In this document: positions 47,640-61,866 of the stretch, piece after piece
Layout: the number at the start of each line of letters is the position of its first letter
Position numbering within the stretch: position 1 is the first letter of the stretch
NCBI GenBank assembly: GCA_025602915.1
Contig: JAHLJZ010000093.1
Span: 1-64,000 of the forward strand
Length of the DNA stretch: 64,000 bases
Direction: 5' to 3'
Source: Paraphysoderma sedebokerense
Lineage: Eukaryota; Blastocladiomycota; Physodermatomycetes; Physodermatales; Physodermataceae
Translations under genes and position numbers: made by a program
Notes under the pieces: model-generated
Told to the model about the DNA's origin: nothing
Seen by the model: only the letters and a program-made list of their open reading frames with translations
The model's database searches: none

Positions 47640-50600
47640 CTATTGTAATTTTGCCGGTAATAGAATCACGGAAGATGGATACATATATCTCGACTGATCT
47701 TCGTTTTTCTGGCCGCGAGATTCTTTAGACTGTTTCAATTTACTCCACACCTCACCCAGCGTGGCTATCAAAACGAGAAATATAAATCCACATATAACTA
47801 GGGTAATAAATACGACCAAAACTTTTTGTAACGGATTACCGGGATCTAATCCGTCTAATCGAAACGGTAATCCTGCACCTAAGACTGATAAAATACATAT
47901 ATGCGATGAAATCTCAAGGCGATTCAAAGTATCACTAATGAATGGTCGATAACGCAAAAATAATTGCAGCCAAATCAAAAGTAACACTTGAGTAAAAATA
48001 ATCTGAAAACCTTCGTATTTGGTCAAAAAAACATTGACCAAAATGACCGCTAACTTGTGATATAGTTGTAAGACACCGTAAAATTGATATTCGCGTTTGT
48101 AGTTTTTGTCGGAGGTCATCAATTCTTCTAATAATAATCTGCTTTCTTTAAAAAATCGGGTGGTATATCTTTTCTGGTGCAATAAGAAGTATATCGCCGA
48201 AAAATATAGTGGTATGCCGATTACATATATACTAAAAAACAATATAAATCTTAAAATGAGATTCAGGACTGGAATTGATCCGATGAAGCAACGTACCAAG
48301 TACCCACTATCGCATATGGCAAATCATGAATATACCACGTTTCGTAGCATCGCAAGCTGGGATCAGCCTCTGTAAAAGTAATTCAGCAAGATTGTACTTT
48401 GCAGCATCTAAAATAGATTGATATAGTATGACACCAACCAAGATAATAATACCCATCCGGAGATTGGTAACAATCAAACAGCGATAACGAGCTAGTGGTG
48501 ACATGGACGTATAAAATGTTGAGAAGTGTATGGAGAACCTTGCCTAATTGTTTAAATTCCGCTTTGACCCAGTTCCGAACTACAGCAGGCTGAAACTGAT
48601 AAATTGATTTTCGAATAAACCAGGCGAATGAGAAATAAAGCATAGCAATTCCTCCCAGTAGCAAAGGAGACAAGAGAGCTATCTTAAGCTTGAGGCTGAA
48701 ATTGACAATTAAATCGGAAGAAAAGCATTCTGGAGAAGCTACCTCCACGTTGATGTTGACGATCGACAACCGACTCAGCAAATCATAGAACTCTTGCGGC
48801 CACTCGATGTGTAGGTGTTGTAACAAAATGATGGATTGAAGGAAATTGACGAGGATACCAAAGAGCCCTAGTCTAAAGAAATCGTTAATCTCGTGTCGCA
48901 AAAGCTTAAGCAGGTGCATGTTTAAACATATACATTGGTCCCTTGCTATATCTCACAAAGAGGAGCAGAAGTATACCCGCCACGACTAAGATACCGGCAA
49001 CGATGAACAATTTCGTGCTGGCATTAGTAGGGCATTTCTGACATAAGTTGGCCAATTTATAATAGTTTCGGTCGCATTGGCCGCATCCTGTGGGAGTTCA
49101 GTAAGCATAAAGAACCCATTCGTGCGATTGTATATAGACGACTTACGTATCCCTTTATATCCCGGGGAGCAACTGTTTTCGGCAGTTCCTGGACATGCCT
49201 CTTTCTGTACGAAATTATTGTCAGCCAAACTGGAATGGACAAGATACAACAATCCAAGAAAAAAATTTACTGGAGAGCAGGGCAAAAATGTCACTTTATC
49301 GTCACTCAGCCAATATCCTGGTCTTGCTCTTGCTGGCGTTATCCCGTCTTGACTACACACCGCACCTGAATTAAATTACAGTACGGTGAGATTTATAAAT
49401 TTTGAATATTGAAGAGAGTACCAGCTTACCAGAGGGACAGGCAACACATATTGGCCCAACATTTCGGAGAACATTATTGACTAAGCCTACACCCGAATAT
49501 TACTGAGTTATTCGACATGGATGTATATAACAAGATCCCATACCTGGTGGACAATTCACTGTAAATTGAAAAGTACACCTAGCGGACTCACCGCCGTGCG
49601 GATCTTTTGCATAGATGGTAAAATTGCCGTAGGGATTGCCTCCAGCTGTTCCACTCGAATTGAAACTGAGATTCGTGTTATTGAACGCGGTGTTTACACT
49701 AATTGGATTAGCGGTGGAAACATCCATCAAAACCCCCCGAATTGGAAGCGAGGAAACATAGAAGCTCAAGTCTGTATCATCGATATCATATGCTGATATT
49801 TGAAATTCAGTGACTGTATAAGGATAATTTAGATTCTCTTGAGGCAAAACGATGTAGGGGGAGGTGCAATCGATTTGCGGGGCATCGTTAATTGGAACAA
49901 CCGGGAACACAATCTCTTCTGAATTTGTGACGTTGTTTGTGCCGGAGTCCGAGAAGGATACATTAAACCGTTGCAACATATCGGGAGTAGTTGACGCGAA
50001 ATCTTTGGCCGGAACATAAATGACTTGGTACGGGGGACCCGAGATTTCGCTACCTTCGCCGACCGCAAGTCCGCTATTAGCACCACTTTGTCGATTTACA
50101 TGATATAGAGTTCCATTAATTCGCAAATTGGTTATTTTAACCGACAGGCGACCATCGTAATCGACATCATCAACTTTCATAGTGATGGTAAGTTCTCCAT
50201 CTTCTTCTACAGACAAGTTCGAAAGTGGAGTCTTGTCTAGGTACGGCGGATCTACAAATCACATATATAAATATATATTGATAGCGTACGAATGGGAATA
50301 TCAACTGACCATTCACCGGATTAATAATGATTGTAACGGTTCCGTTAATCGAAGACTTATCAGAGCCATCGTCAACAAGATACGGAAATATCGCAAACGG
50401 ATCACCATTGGCGTCTGGTGGTGGTCGGAACATGAGGGTATGAATGAAATCCGGGAGGACGAACCCAGTATCGTTGACCGGTATCCAAATTGTAGAACCA
50501 TTGTTCAAAAGAGGATAGTACAATGCGCCACGTCGTGGTAAATCTGTAATGATGATCGTTAAGTTCTCGGCAGGCGTTTCAATGTCAAACAATGGAAATT

Positions 50601-53600
50601 CAATGATGACATCTGTATCCTCATCCGAAACCACCGACAGTGAAGGAGCCGTTGGCACGTCGTTTACATTCCTCATTTCAATGTCTATGAATGCTAAATC
50701 TGAAGAAGACTCTTTGTCCACGCAGCGAAAGACAATGGAGGCTTTGCCGAAATAATTTTCTGTGGGGTAAAATAGAGCGACTGGCCTGGGGAGGCGGTCT
50801 CCCGGATATATCCTAAAGATTTTTGATGCTAAGTGAGCTCGTTGCGGTCGAATGATAGATATGCAACAAAAGTCAAAACTTACGGAGCCTTGTATCGTAC
50901 ATCGGTTTGAAACAATGTTCCTGCTTCCGCAGGTGGAACGCTTTCGATTAATGTAAACAACCCCTCTTCTCTGTCTGCGTCAGTACAATCAAACGAGACA
51001 GTAATTCCTGTGTCTTCGAGCATAGTGTACGATTTATTGTGTGCAACCGGCATGTCATTCACAGGAATTATGGAAATCGTCACAGTAGCATCAGTGAGGG
51101 ATGCTGTCGTGTCATCGACGGCTTTATATGAAAAGCTGCTGAAATATAATCCATAGGCATTGAGAGGAGGAACATAGAGAACTCGTTTACGAAAATTCGG
51201 CAGTTCGCACGGAGCGGAAACAATCTCTGACACCACGTTTAATTGTTCGTCAATTTCGTATAATTCTCCCTTGTCGGGCGGGGGTATTGACATTATAATA
51301 ACTGTGACATTTCCATCTTCAGTATCCGGATCCAACACATCGAAATTGATTACGGTTGGAGTGTCTTCGTTGAGTTCTACGCTTACTGCTTTTGGTACTG
51401 GTGGATCCGCAACAGGTTTGACGGTAATATTGGCAAATTCAATGTTCGACTCTAGATAGCAAATTTTGTATTTCTATTATCTTAGAATAGAGATCAAAAT
51501 CACCAACCACGCACCTGCATTAGAGCCGTCACGTCCCAGGAAGGTAAAGCTATCGATTCCGGAAAACTCATTGAAGGGAATATACACAAGACGAGCCAAG
51601 GGATCTTGAATAGCGACAGGGGACAAACTTGTGTCAATAATTGGTCCCTGTGAGTTCAACGCTGATGACGAAAATTGATATAAATTGCCGTGTGTAGTTG
51701 TACTCGAAACAAAGAATGTGATAAAATCGCCCGGGTCTGGATCGTCGCCTTGCAGAACGATAACTAGGGTGGAGTCCTCGTTAAGGGTCTCATTATACGG
51801 ATGAACAGTGGGACTGCTATTGGCAACACCTGTTCGAAATTTGGTTTTGGAGGTTATTGTACTATACTGATTGGCAACCATCACTGTAATATTAAAAGTT
51901 GCGTCGTTCGGTAGTTGCATGCTCGAAAAGTCACTAATGTACGGTAAGTATGGCTATAACAATATAATATAATCGGAAGTAATTACCAACGGATGTTATT
52001 ATTTGACTTTAAAAGCAGATTCTCGCATGTATAAACTGTTGCATTTACGGTTTCTATGAATAAAACCTCCACCATCGTCAAATTGAAGCCGAAATTTTCT
52101 CCTTCGATATAGACCGTCTAGAATTGATGCATAATATTTAGCGTCATTCGATGAATTTAAATACAGCGTTGACTTACTGGACTTGTAGAAAGTGAGGTGG
52201 AAGGGACTAGTAGTGCGATTTTGGGGATATCGTAGGCATATGTGACGGAGTCATTTACTCCTTGTTGTCCATCAACAACAACTACAATTGAATGTCCGAC
52301 GCCTACGCCCGGAGGAGGAAGGCAGCGAACAAGGCTATCGTTCCAAAGCAATGGATTTGAACAAGGTAGTCCAGCGATGGATATCGATACTTTATGAATG
52401 GTGGAATTGCACGGCATTAAAGCACAAGGCCCAAAATTCTTTCCACTAAACTGGAGTCAGCGAACGCGGTACGGTAAGTCAAACTAAAGAAAGGTGCATA
52501 CTGTAGCGCAATGTCGTTACCGCCGATTGTGGGGCCAGAATTTGGTGCTATCTGATAAAAGGTAGGGGAATCGTAGGAAATATTGAGCACTTCTGTACTG
52601 TTAAAATTAATGCCAGCCGAAACGACAACACGATGATCAACCCCAGTTCCTGGCAATGGAAGAAGTTTGAATTACCCTGAGGATGAATTATAAACGCGGA
52701 AAAAGATTGAAATTACCAGGAGGCGTTACGCATGTAAGTTGCAAACTATTTATTTGGGTCATGTTTCGGCACTGCTGTCCAGCGACAGTCACCGTAACTG
52801 TATCCTGACCAATAAGCCCAAGATTACTAACATTTAATCCAATTGGATACCCAACTGACACGATGTGTTAGTTTCCTCTTTGATAACTGACGGCGAAAAA
52901 GTATCAACCTGCTGGGCCTTGCGTCACATTGATACTTTGAAGGACAGGAGGAGGATACGACAAGGTACGATTGATCACGGTGGGAGTGAAGGGCAAGTAC
53001 GAAAAAACTATTCTCAACTCGTGAGGACCTTAGATAAAATTGATTAGGAACATCGCCCAATATGTCTATAACAAGAGCTCTATGCATACCTCCAATTCCA
53101 TAAGGAGCAGTTACATTTAGATTTTGACCGACCCATCCTTGTACGGTGCACATTCGTCCATTAAGCGTTACCGAAGGCGTAGATAGGGACGCCGAACTCG
53201 GAAGACTGGAAAACATAATTAAAAAGCTTTCGCCGCCGCGGACGTACCCAGGAGAGGCATTCGAAAGACTTGAAATCCAGAAGTATTGAAAGTGTGCCAC
53301 AAATGCCTTTCTACTTCCAGTGGTGGACATCGGATTTGATAGATCCCCTTCTGTCATGCCGACAACCATAAGTTTGTTTCCACTAAGAGGTAGCAGGCGA
53401 TTCAAAGAATCAAACTGGGTGGTAGATACGATTAGCGACGATTGCAAGTGATACGACATATTATATTGACTGATCACTATATCCGAGTTGCCCAGTGCCA
53501 TGGAAGAGTTAAGTGTACTGGTAAATCCTACATATATTTGACCACCATCCACCTCTATGTCGAAATTCGATTGATCGAAAGTATTGTTCACTACATATGG

Positions 53601-54776
53601 GGAGATAGAAGCCCCCAACGACGCGAAAGCTGAATCTCTTGCATGAACTACAAATCGGGAAGTATCGTTCAACATGCGGTGTAGAAAGTAAGAAACGCCT
53701 GCAGATGAGGCAATGGACGGATCAAAATGCAACTCGGGGGATGTGTTTGGAGTATTGGTGGTCCCATTAACATCAAACTTTGGCAGCAAGTATGCTGTGA
53801 CCGTACGCGAAGTTGTCCAAACACAGACCTTTCCACTTATGCATTCGAAATCAATGCTGTACGTGTTCTGAGTATACGAAACCAAGACTTCTTTAGGACT
53901 AGAAATGGAAGTTGTAGTGTACTGAAGCCTCGCCAGCCAACTTCCGGTAGCGGTTCCATCCGGGTAATTGAAGAAGCCAATGTAGAGATAATTCGTGCCT
54001 CCAAATGATAGTTTAATTCGACTACAATAAAAATATTAACCGCAGCTTGGACGAACATCTCAGCCGATATATAAGAACATACGGATTTTTGTACTGAGGT
54101 TTCCAAAATGAATTATCGGTGGCATCAATCATCTGATAAACGGTTGTACTGCTGGTTGTATTCACCCGGTGAACGTTAAGGCTGAATCTTGATAACGAGA
54201 ACGGGGAGTAGGTCTATATCCCCAAGTCAATTTAAAAGGTCTATCAATCCTCTATGCACGGCGAAAAGTATCGTACCACAACGAATACATCCCAAATTAA
54301 CTGGATTTATGCCCAGCGCAGCAGTGTTATTGTACCTAGACGAGTAAATAAACATGTATTGGTCAAAAATCATCTCGTCTGACACCTCCCGCCACCAGCC
54401 TGCAACTAACCTTGATGTTGAATATAAATCGCCGACTACTCCCGCGCCCATCTACATTTTAGATGTTAACACAGTTAAAGCCAAAAGAATGATTGATAAT
54501 TTTCCTTACGCTTGAAGATATGTCCGTAGTTCGCACCAGACTCGCCGAGGTTGGGGAATAGGTGAAATAACGGAGCCTGAAAAAGCTGTCCAAGACCACC
54601 AAGTGTGTACTGTTATGCACTGCATCGATTATGATAGCATTTGAAGCCGTAAGTGGGGCAGTGACAACATTTGCGAGATACCAAGGAACAGAGGCTTGAG
54701 CCCAAACCGAACAGAGCAGGAGGGCCGTCCATATAGACGTGAGGATGGAGAATTGACAACGATGAAGGACCTCCAT
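47640..54776 (-). CDS. Giant adhesion-like receptor: propeller/TIG/cadherin-like ectodomain with multi-helix membrane part
   Basis: A many-exon gene (short introns throughout); I give its span only. It starts with a signal peptide (ILTSIWTALLLCSVWAQA). The first part, to about 53280, is beta-rich with repeated VAHFQYFWISSLSN-like strands. Two or more IPT/TIG-type segments follow (PGYVRGGESFLIMFSSLPSS; APNSGPTIGGNDIALQYA). Then come cadherin/tandem-95-type repeats with acidic turns (PVNDMPVAHNKSYTMLEDTG; PINDAPQIDC), a Cys-rich ephrin-receptor-like module (CPGTAENSCSPGYKGI; CQKCPT), and about nine membrane helices to the C-terminus (LGLFGILVNFLQSIILLQHL; KREYQFYGVLQLYHKLAV). N-glycosylation sites are common. 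It should be a surface receptor or adhesin. A close paralogue runs off the window's right end. Confidence 0.8.
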
Positions 54777-55789
54777 AAACTATGGGACGGATAAAACTCT
54801 CTTTCTATGCCAGATAAATGTTGAGACCTGTACTTAATAATAACTCAGAAACCTGTTTGGACTTTGAAGAATGGAGACATCGCAAATGTGGAAAATATCC
54901 AAAATTCCAAATGCTAGTTCTCGGGGCTTCACTGGGATACAAAGCTGTGACGAAAGGGAGAGACTGGCCGCTGGCGGCTGGACACTGGAAGTGGAGAGAC
55001 CAATATTTATGATAGTTATTAGTCTACCATTGAAATAATGAAAATAATGCAATCATAACTCTAGCGTTTGTATGTGTGTACTGTGTGTGTCCTTTCCGTT
55101 AAAACGATAAGGTGTGGCCGCGCGCAGTATATACAAGAGCTGTTGAACCACATTACATATAGAGAACTGTAAATAACCACATATACAACAAAGTACACAG
55201 TGCTATAAACTGAATACATCATCAACCCGGGCTGATATCCTGAGTTAGTGGACCTCCATTCCTAACACTTTCTTCGGCAAGTTTTCCTAAGGAATTGTCG
55301 AGCATTGTGACTACAGATGTTGGCACTGAAATGTTCTATTGCATCGGACCCGTTTCTGTTCACCAGTGCCATGAACCTTTCTGCGCAGCGTTGGAGGTAT
55401 TAAGATCCATACCAACCCAATTCAACTATGCAGATACCTTCCAGTTCTGCCGCTCATTTGTTGCTTTCATTATTCTGTCGAATTCTACAGGGACTGTCTT
55501 AGCAAGAAAAGTAAGTTATCGGTGCACATTAAAAAGTTTCGATGGAATATTGAGGGATCAAAAAGGTCGATTTCTGTAGGTATTCTCCATAAAATGCTGT
55601 TCAATAGTTGTCAAATCTAAATTATGACCCGTATGTAACTAAATTTGCCAAAGTAGTTTGCAATTTGCATTCCACTAGACCTGATTCCGTGTCAGTCTAC
55701 TTGCACGGGTTCCCCTTCCAACGCTGACTACGATAGTTCTCCTGCTACAAACCACATTTTCCATATCCAATTTTCTCTTATTCACAGCA
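54777..55789. other. Divergent intergenic region, adhesion receptor / WBP2-like gene
   Basis: An open stretch at 55295-55579 (95 residues, with VHQCHEPFCAALEVLR) has no recognisable family and is probably chance or a 5' exon. CAG just before the WBP2 start at 55790 suggests a possible 5'-leader intron. No other feature. Confidence 0.35.
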
Positions 55790-57317
55790 ATGTCTTTAAA
55801 TTGGGCTCTTCTTGAGGCAGACGGAAAGACTCCTGTTCCGCTACCCGGTGAAAAGTATCCATCTTTATCCTCCACTCTGTCTGCGTTTCCATCTGCAGCG
55901 GAAACTTGTCGAACAAGCGTCAACTGACTGTGTCACTTTGTTCTTTCAATGCAGAATATATTTTACGCAGAATGGGGTGAGATTTGAGTTTGAGTCGGGA
56001 AATGGTTATCCTGGCTTAGGGTAAGTAGACGAATAGATAGATTGAAATCTTCCTCGTTTTCATTGCTACATTACCTGAATAGTCTATTACCATTGAAATA
56101 CTGCTAACACTTTACTCCATCTTATCTTGCTATATCGCTCCGCATTGCCATCTTTGTTATTTGCATGGTTTACAACAATTATGTCGGATTTTCAAATCAA
56201 CTAATGAACTTAGAGGGAATTATTACGCCAAGACAGTGATTCTTTATCTAACGTCCCTTCGAGTCATCATCGTTGCTGCCCCTCTTCTTCAGCATTTTAA
56301 ATCTCTGTCTGTCCCCTTGAAGAATTTGAGCAACATGAAGTTACATCAACCTTGGTTTGTTGCCTGCCATCTTCTTCTGTCGGGAGGGTTGACCAGAACT
56401 CTATGGCAATTTATTATGGAGTCTGGATGCATTCGGCATTCACTTATACACTTGTAATCTAAATGCATTTATTGTACGTCTTCTTTTCTGCTCGAAATGT
56501 TCGATCAATACAGGTTCGGTGCCAATTATTGGACTGCAACTGTCACTCCGGTAATGTCACTGCTCACTTCATTTTCTCCGATTCGGTTATCCTCATTATC
56601 TTGAGCTTAGTTCAACTAATAGTTGACTTCTATATTTTGGATTTTTCGTTGCTTCATATGAAACCACAGGTTCCAGATGGAGGCTTGACAATGCCCGGTG
56701 AAGTGCGGCTTTACTTTCATGAAGGTGGTGCATTTGAGTATCAGGCTATGTTTACAAATGTCGTATCTAGAGAAATACCAGGTCTGTTATTTTTACTCAA
56801 AGATTTCTACAGTGGTGGTTTTGTTTCTTCCATTGTCAAATTGACACATTTCTCATCATCTCTTTGCCCGTCTCGCTGCGTTCTGCTATTCAACGCAGAT
56901 CTACAAACACAACTTATAGCAGAAGAGGCTTTACCAGTCTACACTCCGCCGTCCTCCTCCGCTACACCGGGGACGTCTTTGTCCGCACCCAACAATCATC
57001 CCAATCAATCGCAACCGACTTTGCCGACAGCAGTGCCACCGCAAGAAACCTCACTTCAAGAAGACCTGATACAATTTTCCACGCCAGCGACAAACCCGCA
57101 ACGAGACGATTCACCTGTCACAGATGACCAGGAGAATTCATCTTCTATCGTAGATGGTAGTCCGACAAGATCCCCAGCTTCCCGGAATTCTCCATCAGCT
57201 GAGGAATCAAACTCACGGCAGCTACCGTCACAGAATCCAGTTTCAACTGCTCCATCATCGACAAGCCACCATCATGATGAAGCACCTCCATCCTATGATG
57301 CCGTTGTAGGACCGTGA
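55790..57317 (+). CDS. WBP2: WBP2-family protein (GRAM-like domain plus PPxY tail)
   Basis: Exons 55790-55854, 55955-56020, 56214-56354, 56514-56550, 56670-56781 and 56899-57317 join in phase to 279 residues. The start MSLNWALLEADGKTPVPLPG is typical of fungal WBP2 proteins. The GRAM/PH-like fold follows: KIYFTQNGVRFEFE, LYLTSLRVIIVAAP, SLSVPLKNLSNMKLHQPWFG, ANYWTATVTPVPDGGLTMPG and EVRLYFHEGGAFEYQAMF. The tail is Pro/Ser-rich with one PPSYDAVV near the C-terminus, a PY motif that binds WW domains such as those of Nedd4/Rsp5 ligases or YAP. Likely a WW-domain adaptor. Confidence 0.9.
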
Positions 57318-57453
57318 TAATTGTCTACGTTTTTAGCTCTTTCTCGTGTTAAATCGTGAGTTAAGAATATTGACGTATTGTGACTTTGTAATTGTAAGTA
57401 ATATACACATTTGACATAAATATATAAAATACTAGCCGAACATGAATCTAGAG

Positions 57454-57493
57454 TTGTACCTCGCTCATAGTAATTGTACCTCGCTCATAGTAA
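57454..57493. repeat. 20-base tandem duplication
   Basis: TTGTACCTCGCTCATAGTAA occurs twice head to tail, with no mismatch, about 140 bases past the WBP2 stop. Confidence 0.85.
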
Positions 57494-58067
57494 ATGAGCC
57501 GGTTACTAAAACCGTGAACATTCATTTTATCATTGACTGTGCCCTTTATTGGACTTCAACATGAATAGCGGTGCACAGGATGCCCAGAGTTATGGTTCTC
57601 GAAAAACACGGATAATTACATGAAATCGGTCGGTTCATCCATTCAGATCTGTCGTCCCCTGTATATTTTAATCTACGATCCGTTTCACGGATACGCGCGA
57701 TTTGTTGTCCGTTCTGCTATTCATTACGAAATGCATGCAATTGAATTACCTTCCATTTAAGCTCATTGCCAAAATGTCACGAACAAAAAAAAATCTAAAC
57801 TCGAGCAATCAGGCCAGCTTATGCTCCGTTTCAGGATCGCGCACACGGACATTTGGGCATTCACATAATCAATTTGCAGTTGATCGTCACACGGATCCAC
57901 TAAAGATATTACTTTGATTATTCATCGAACTTCAGTTGGAAGTGGAGAATAGTAAAATCGAAAGAAGAACGCCTGTTCAATCGTACTAAAAGCCTTATAA
58001 CAGTGATCTGGTCAATTGAGATGTTGACCCAATGATCGTGCGCACGTTGCCAGCGCTGCAGCTGGCT

Positions 58068-58115
58068 TTGAACAAGGATTGGCTCTGCGAAAATTTTGAT
58101 CCGTACTTCTTCGCA
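58068..58115 (-). pseudogene. Inverted fragment of the heptad-repeat gene family
   Basis: Read on the minus strand this 48-base stretch matches 58639-58686 on the plus strand at 44 of 48 positions by eye. It encodes IAKKYGSKFSQSQSLFK against NAKKYGSNFSQKQSLFK. The surrounding minus-strand frame has no full gene, so this is a relic of a second, oppositely placed copy. Confidence 0.65.
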
Positions 58116-58200
58116 ATCTGATTCATTGCTCTCCCCCGTTTCTCGTCTGTACATTTCGCACATTTTCATCATCGGTGTCTCTCATTAAACACACTGCAGC

Positions 58201-58996
58201 ATGGCTGAAGAACCTAGCATAAGGGAGCTTCTTCTATCTCTGCAAAGTGCTGTAACCGATATCCAAAAGAATATGGTCACTAAAACCGAATTCAGCACTG
58301 GGATTGAAGAACTTAAAGCAGAAATTGGAACCGTAAAAGTGGAAGTTGAAAACGTTAAAACTGAACTTGGAAACGTCAAAGTGGAAGTGGACAACGTTAA
58401 AACTGAACTTGGAAATGTTAAAGTTGAAGTAGAGAACGTTAAAACTGGAGTTGAAAGTGTCAAAGTTGAAGTTGAAAACTTTAAATCAGATCTTGAAAAC
58501 AGTCTGTATGCTTTTCCTATTGTGTGTCTTATTACCTTTTTTTGGCTAAATACCATTCATATAGAGATAGACGTAAGTACCCAGGAGTTAAAATCACAAA
58601 TCGGTATGGTGTACGAAGTCTTCATCAGACGGGAAAATGCGAAGAAATACGGATCAAACTTTTCGCAGAAACAATCCTTGTTCAAAACTGTTACGGAATA
58701 ATCGGTTTGGTAGCACCAAAGACAGAAACAAAGAACATGAATTAATCAATGAATTGAACCATCACTCCTGGGGTCAGTCGTTATACCTCCTCAATGGCGA
58801 AAGAAGTCAACCTCAGTCCTCACGGCTTCTCCCGCAATCCACAAATCTGTGTCATCGACTTCCAGTCTCTTTTTTTTCCACACTAGCGTTATCAAACTTC
58901 CGCATCACCACATTTCCATCACAATTCCCTGTTCAACTTCGTCAATACTCCATAGCCAAGTTAACAATCATTCCCTTTACAGCACCAATACCCTGA
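58201..58996 (+). pseudogene. Heptad-repeat (coiled-coil) gene, probably decayed
   Basis: Exon-like start at 58201 (MAEEPSIRELLLSLQSAVTD), then exactly seven seven-residue units at 58333-58479, alternating VKVEVEN and VKTELGN, a clear coiled coil. After about 58508 (GTATGC donor-like site) the protein-like sequence passes through three frames: RRENAKKYGSNFSQKQSLFK, then ETILVQNCYGIIGLVAPKTE, then HELINELNHHSWGQSLYLLN to the stop near 58996. The shifts lie too close together for introns, so I read it as a host gene of an expanded lineage-specific family that has lost its frame. The alternative is a short intact 166-residue protein ending at 58701. Function unknown. Confidence 0.5.
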
Positions 58997-59617
58997 TAAT
59001 GATTTAGTCAATCCTTCTTTCAACTTTTGGCATTGTGATCTTAAATCTCGTTTTAAAGTTGTGTAGGATTGAAGATGCCGCCGAAAACAGAATCTCCGCA
59101 TAAGCCTACTGACACCTTAGACTAGTCGATCGTCGTTTTTGTGTGAAATTAAAGATGGTGAAAGTAGCCAGGAATGTGAGGGAAAGCTTATTCCGCCTTT
59201 TTCAACGAGAAGATCTGATAGTCAGCTAATTTTCATGATTAAGTGGACAATAGAAATTGTACTTAGGCACAAAGCGGGTGCGCCTTTTGACCACTTTTCT
59301 AGAGATGATAATTGACAAGTTATGTAAACGATATATGAACAGGAGGAACAAATCATTTGCAAAATGTTGATGTGAGATTTTGCCAACGGCAGGGTAGTAT
59401 GATGGCAAGATACTCCAATTCTAATGATATAGAGAATAAGGATCACAGTTAAATAGAAATGAGCCAAGATTGTTGTACAATTTTTAATATTTTTATTGCA
59501 AGGAGTATCTTGTTATACAAATTATATTTTTTCATTTGTTCTTTTCGTTCAAGTTGGATCCTAGTACTCTAATCGTTCGATATGATGTTAGGAGAGATAT
59601 ACTTCGTGCCTATAGAT
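58997..59617. other. Intergenic region
   Basis: AT-rich, no gene. It contains the 3' flank of the leftward triosephosphate isomerase gene. Confidence 0.45.
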
Positions 59618-60931
<1,314 letters not shown>

Positions 60932-61866
60932 TTGAAAGATTTATTGGTGTTAAGAACGTTATGGTGGGAATAAATGCGTTTGCGTTTGTGTGTGTGATGC
61001 ACAAAACTTATTGCTACTGATAGGGGACAAGATAAGATTGAGGAGAGGGAATCCAATTGAAAATCCATTGAGCCACTCTTGTTGCCAGCTGATTTACTTG
61101 CCAGTTCGTTTCACTTATTAATCTGTTAATGATTATTACATATCTGATACTCTACTTCTGGGTAATAAAATATGATGTATTTTAAGCTTTCCGGGCACAG
61201 CAAATTTGATTCCCTTGCACAATAAGATACACATACGCTTCATCCGCGCCGCCAAGTTGGGGCAGCGCAAATGATGTACAAGATATGGTGTCGATATCAT
61301 CATATCATACCTGACAATTACGCATAAACCAGATTTGTCATATGCACCCATATGTAGCCCCTTTCATCTTATTCCTAATTAGTGCTCGATCTATATATTT
61401 GCATTTGTTCAATTCATGTGTTGTCCACATCCGCCTTGGCCATAGCAACCGGGTCAGCCGGACCTAAACAAAAGCGCCCCATAAAACCCACATCGTGTAT
61501 GTCCTATTCCCTGTCACCCCCTTTTCTTGTCAGACGTTGCAGAGCCCATCCGTGGGGAATGACGTAATGGCTTGGACGAAACAGGGAGACTGATTTCTTC
61601 AATGGAAAAGAGCGCCTGGGATTTGGTCCCTTGACCACCTTGTGGTGGATTGAAAATGGACCATTGGGTTCTCTTATATTCTTTAATAGATCGTGCGATA
61701 AAGTCGAAGAATGCATTGCAGTTGATTTTTCGACAACTCCCCAGTCCCACTTGGGCGGAAGTTGTCCTAAATGGGTTTTAAAATCCTTTGCCAATATTAT
61801 TACAAACGGAATCACTCATGCTAAGATATAAATCGACGACGACAAATAATTACTTATTACATTATG
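60932..61866. other. Intergenic region, no supported gene
   Basis: Open stretches at 61504-61815 (minus strand) occur in two overlapping frames and have no recognisable family. The end of the next adhesion receptor lies at 61867. Confidence 0.4.

Larger units (their letters stand above)
57318..58200. other. Intergenic region with tandem repeat and an inverted gene fragment
   Basis: Holds a 20-base tandem duplication (57454-57493) and, on the minus strand at 58068-58115, a fragment matching the downstream heptad-repeat gene in inverted orientation. Otherwise no gene. Confidence 0.5.

Noticed and set aside
55295-55579. A 94-residue plus-strand protein upstream of WBP2
   Set aside because: No recognisable domain; WBP2 has a convincing start at 55790 without it.
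61504-61815. A minus-strand gene between TPI and the second adhesion receptor
   Set aside because: Two overlapping frames are open, none with a known domain, and splice signals are lacking.
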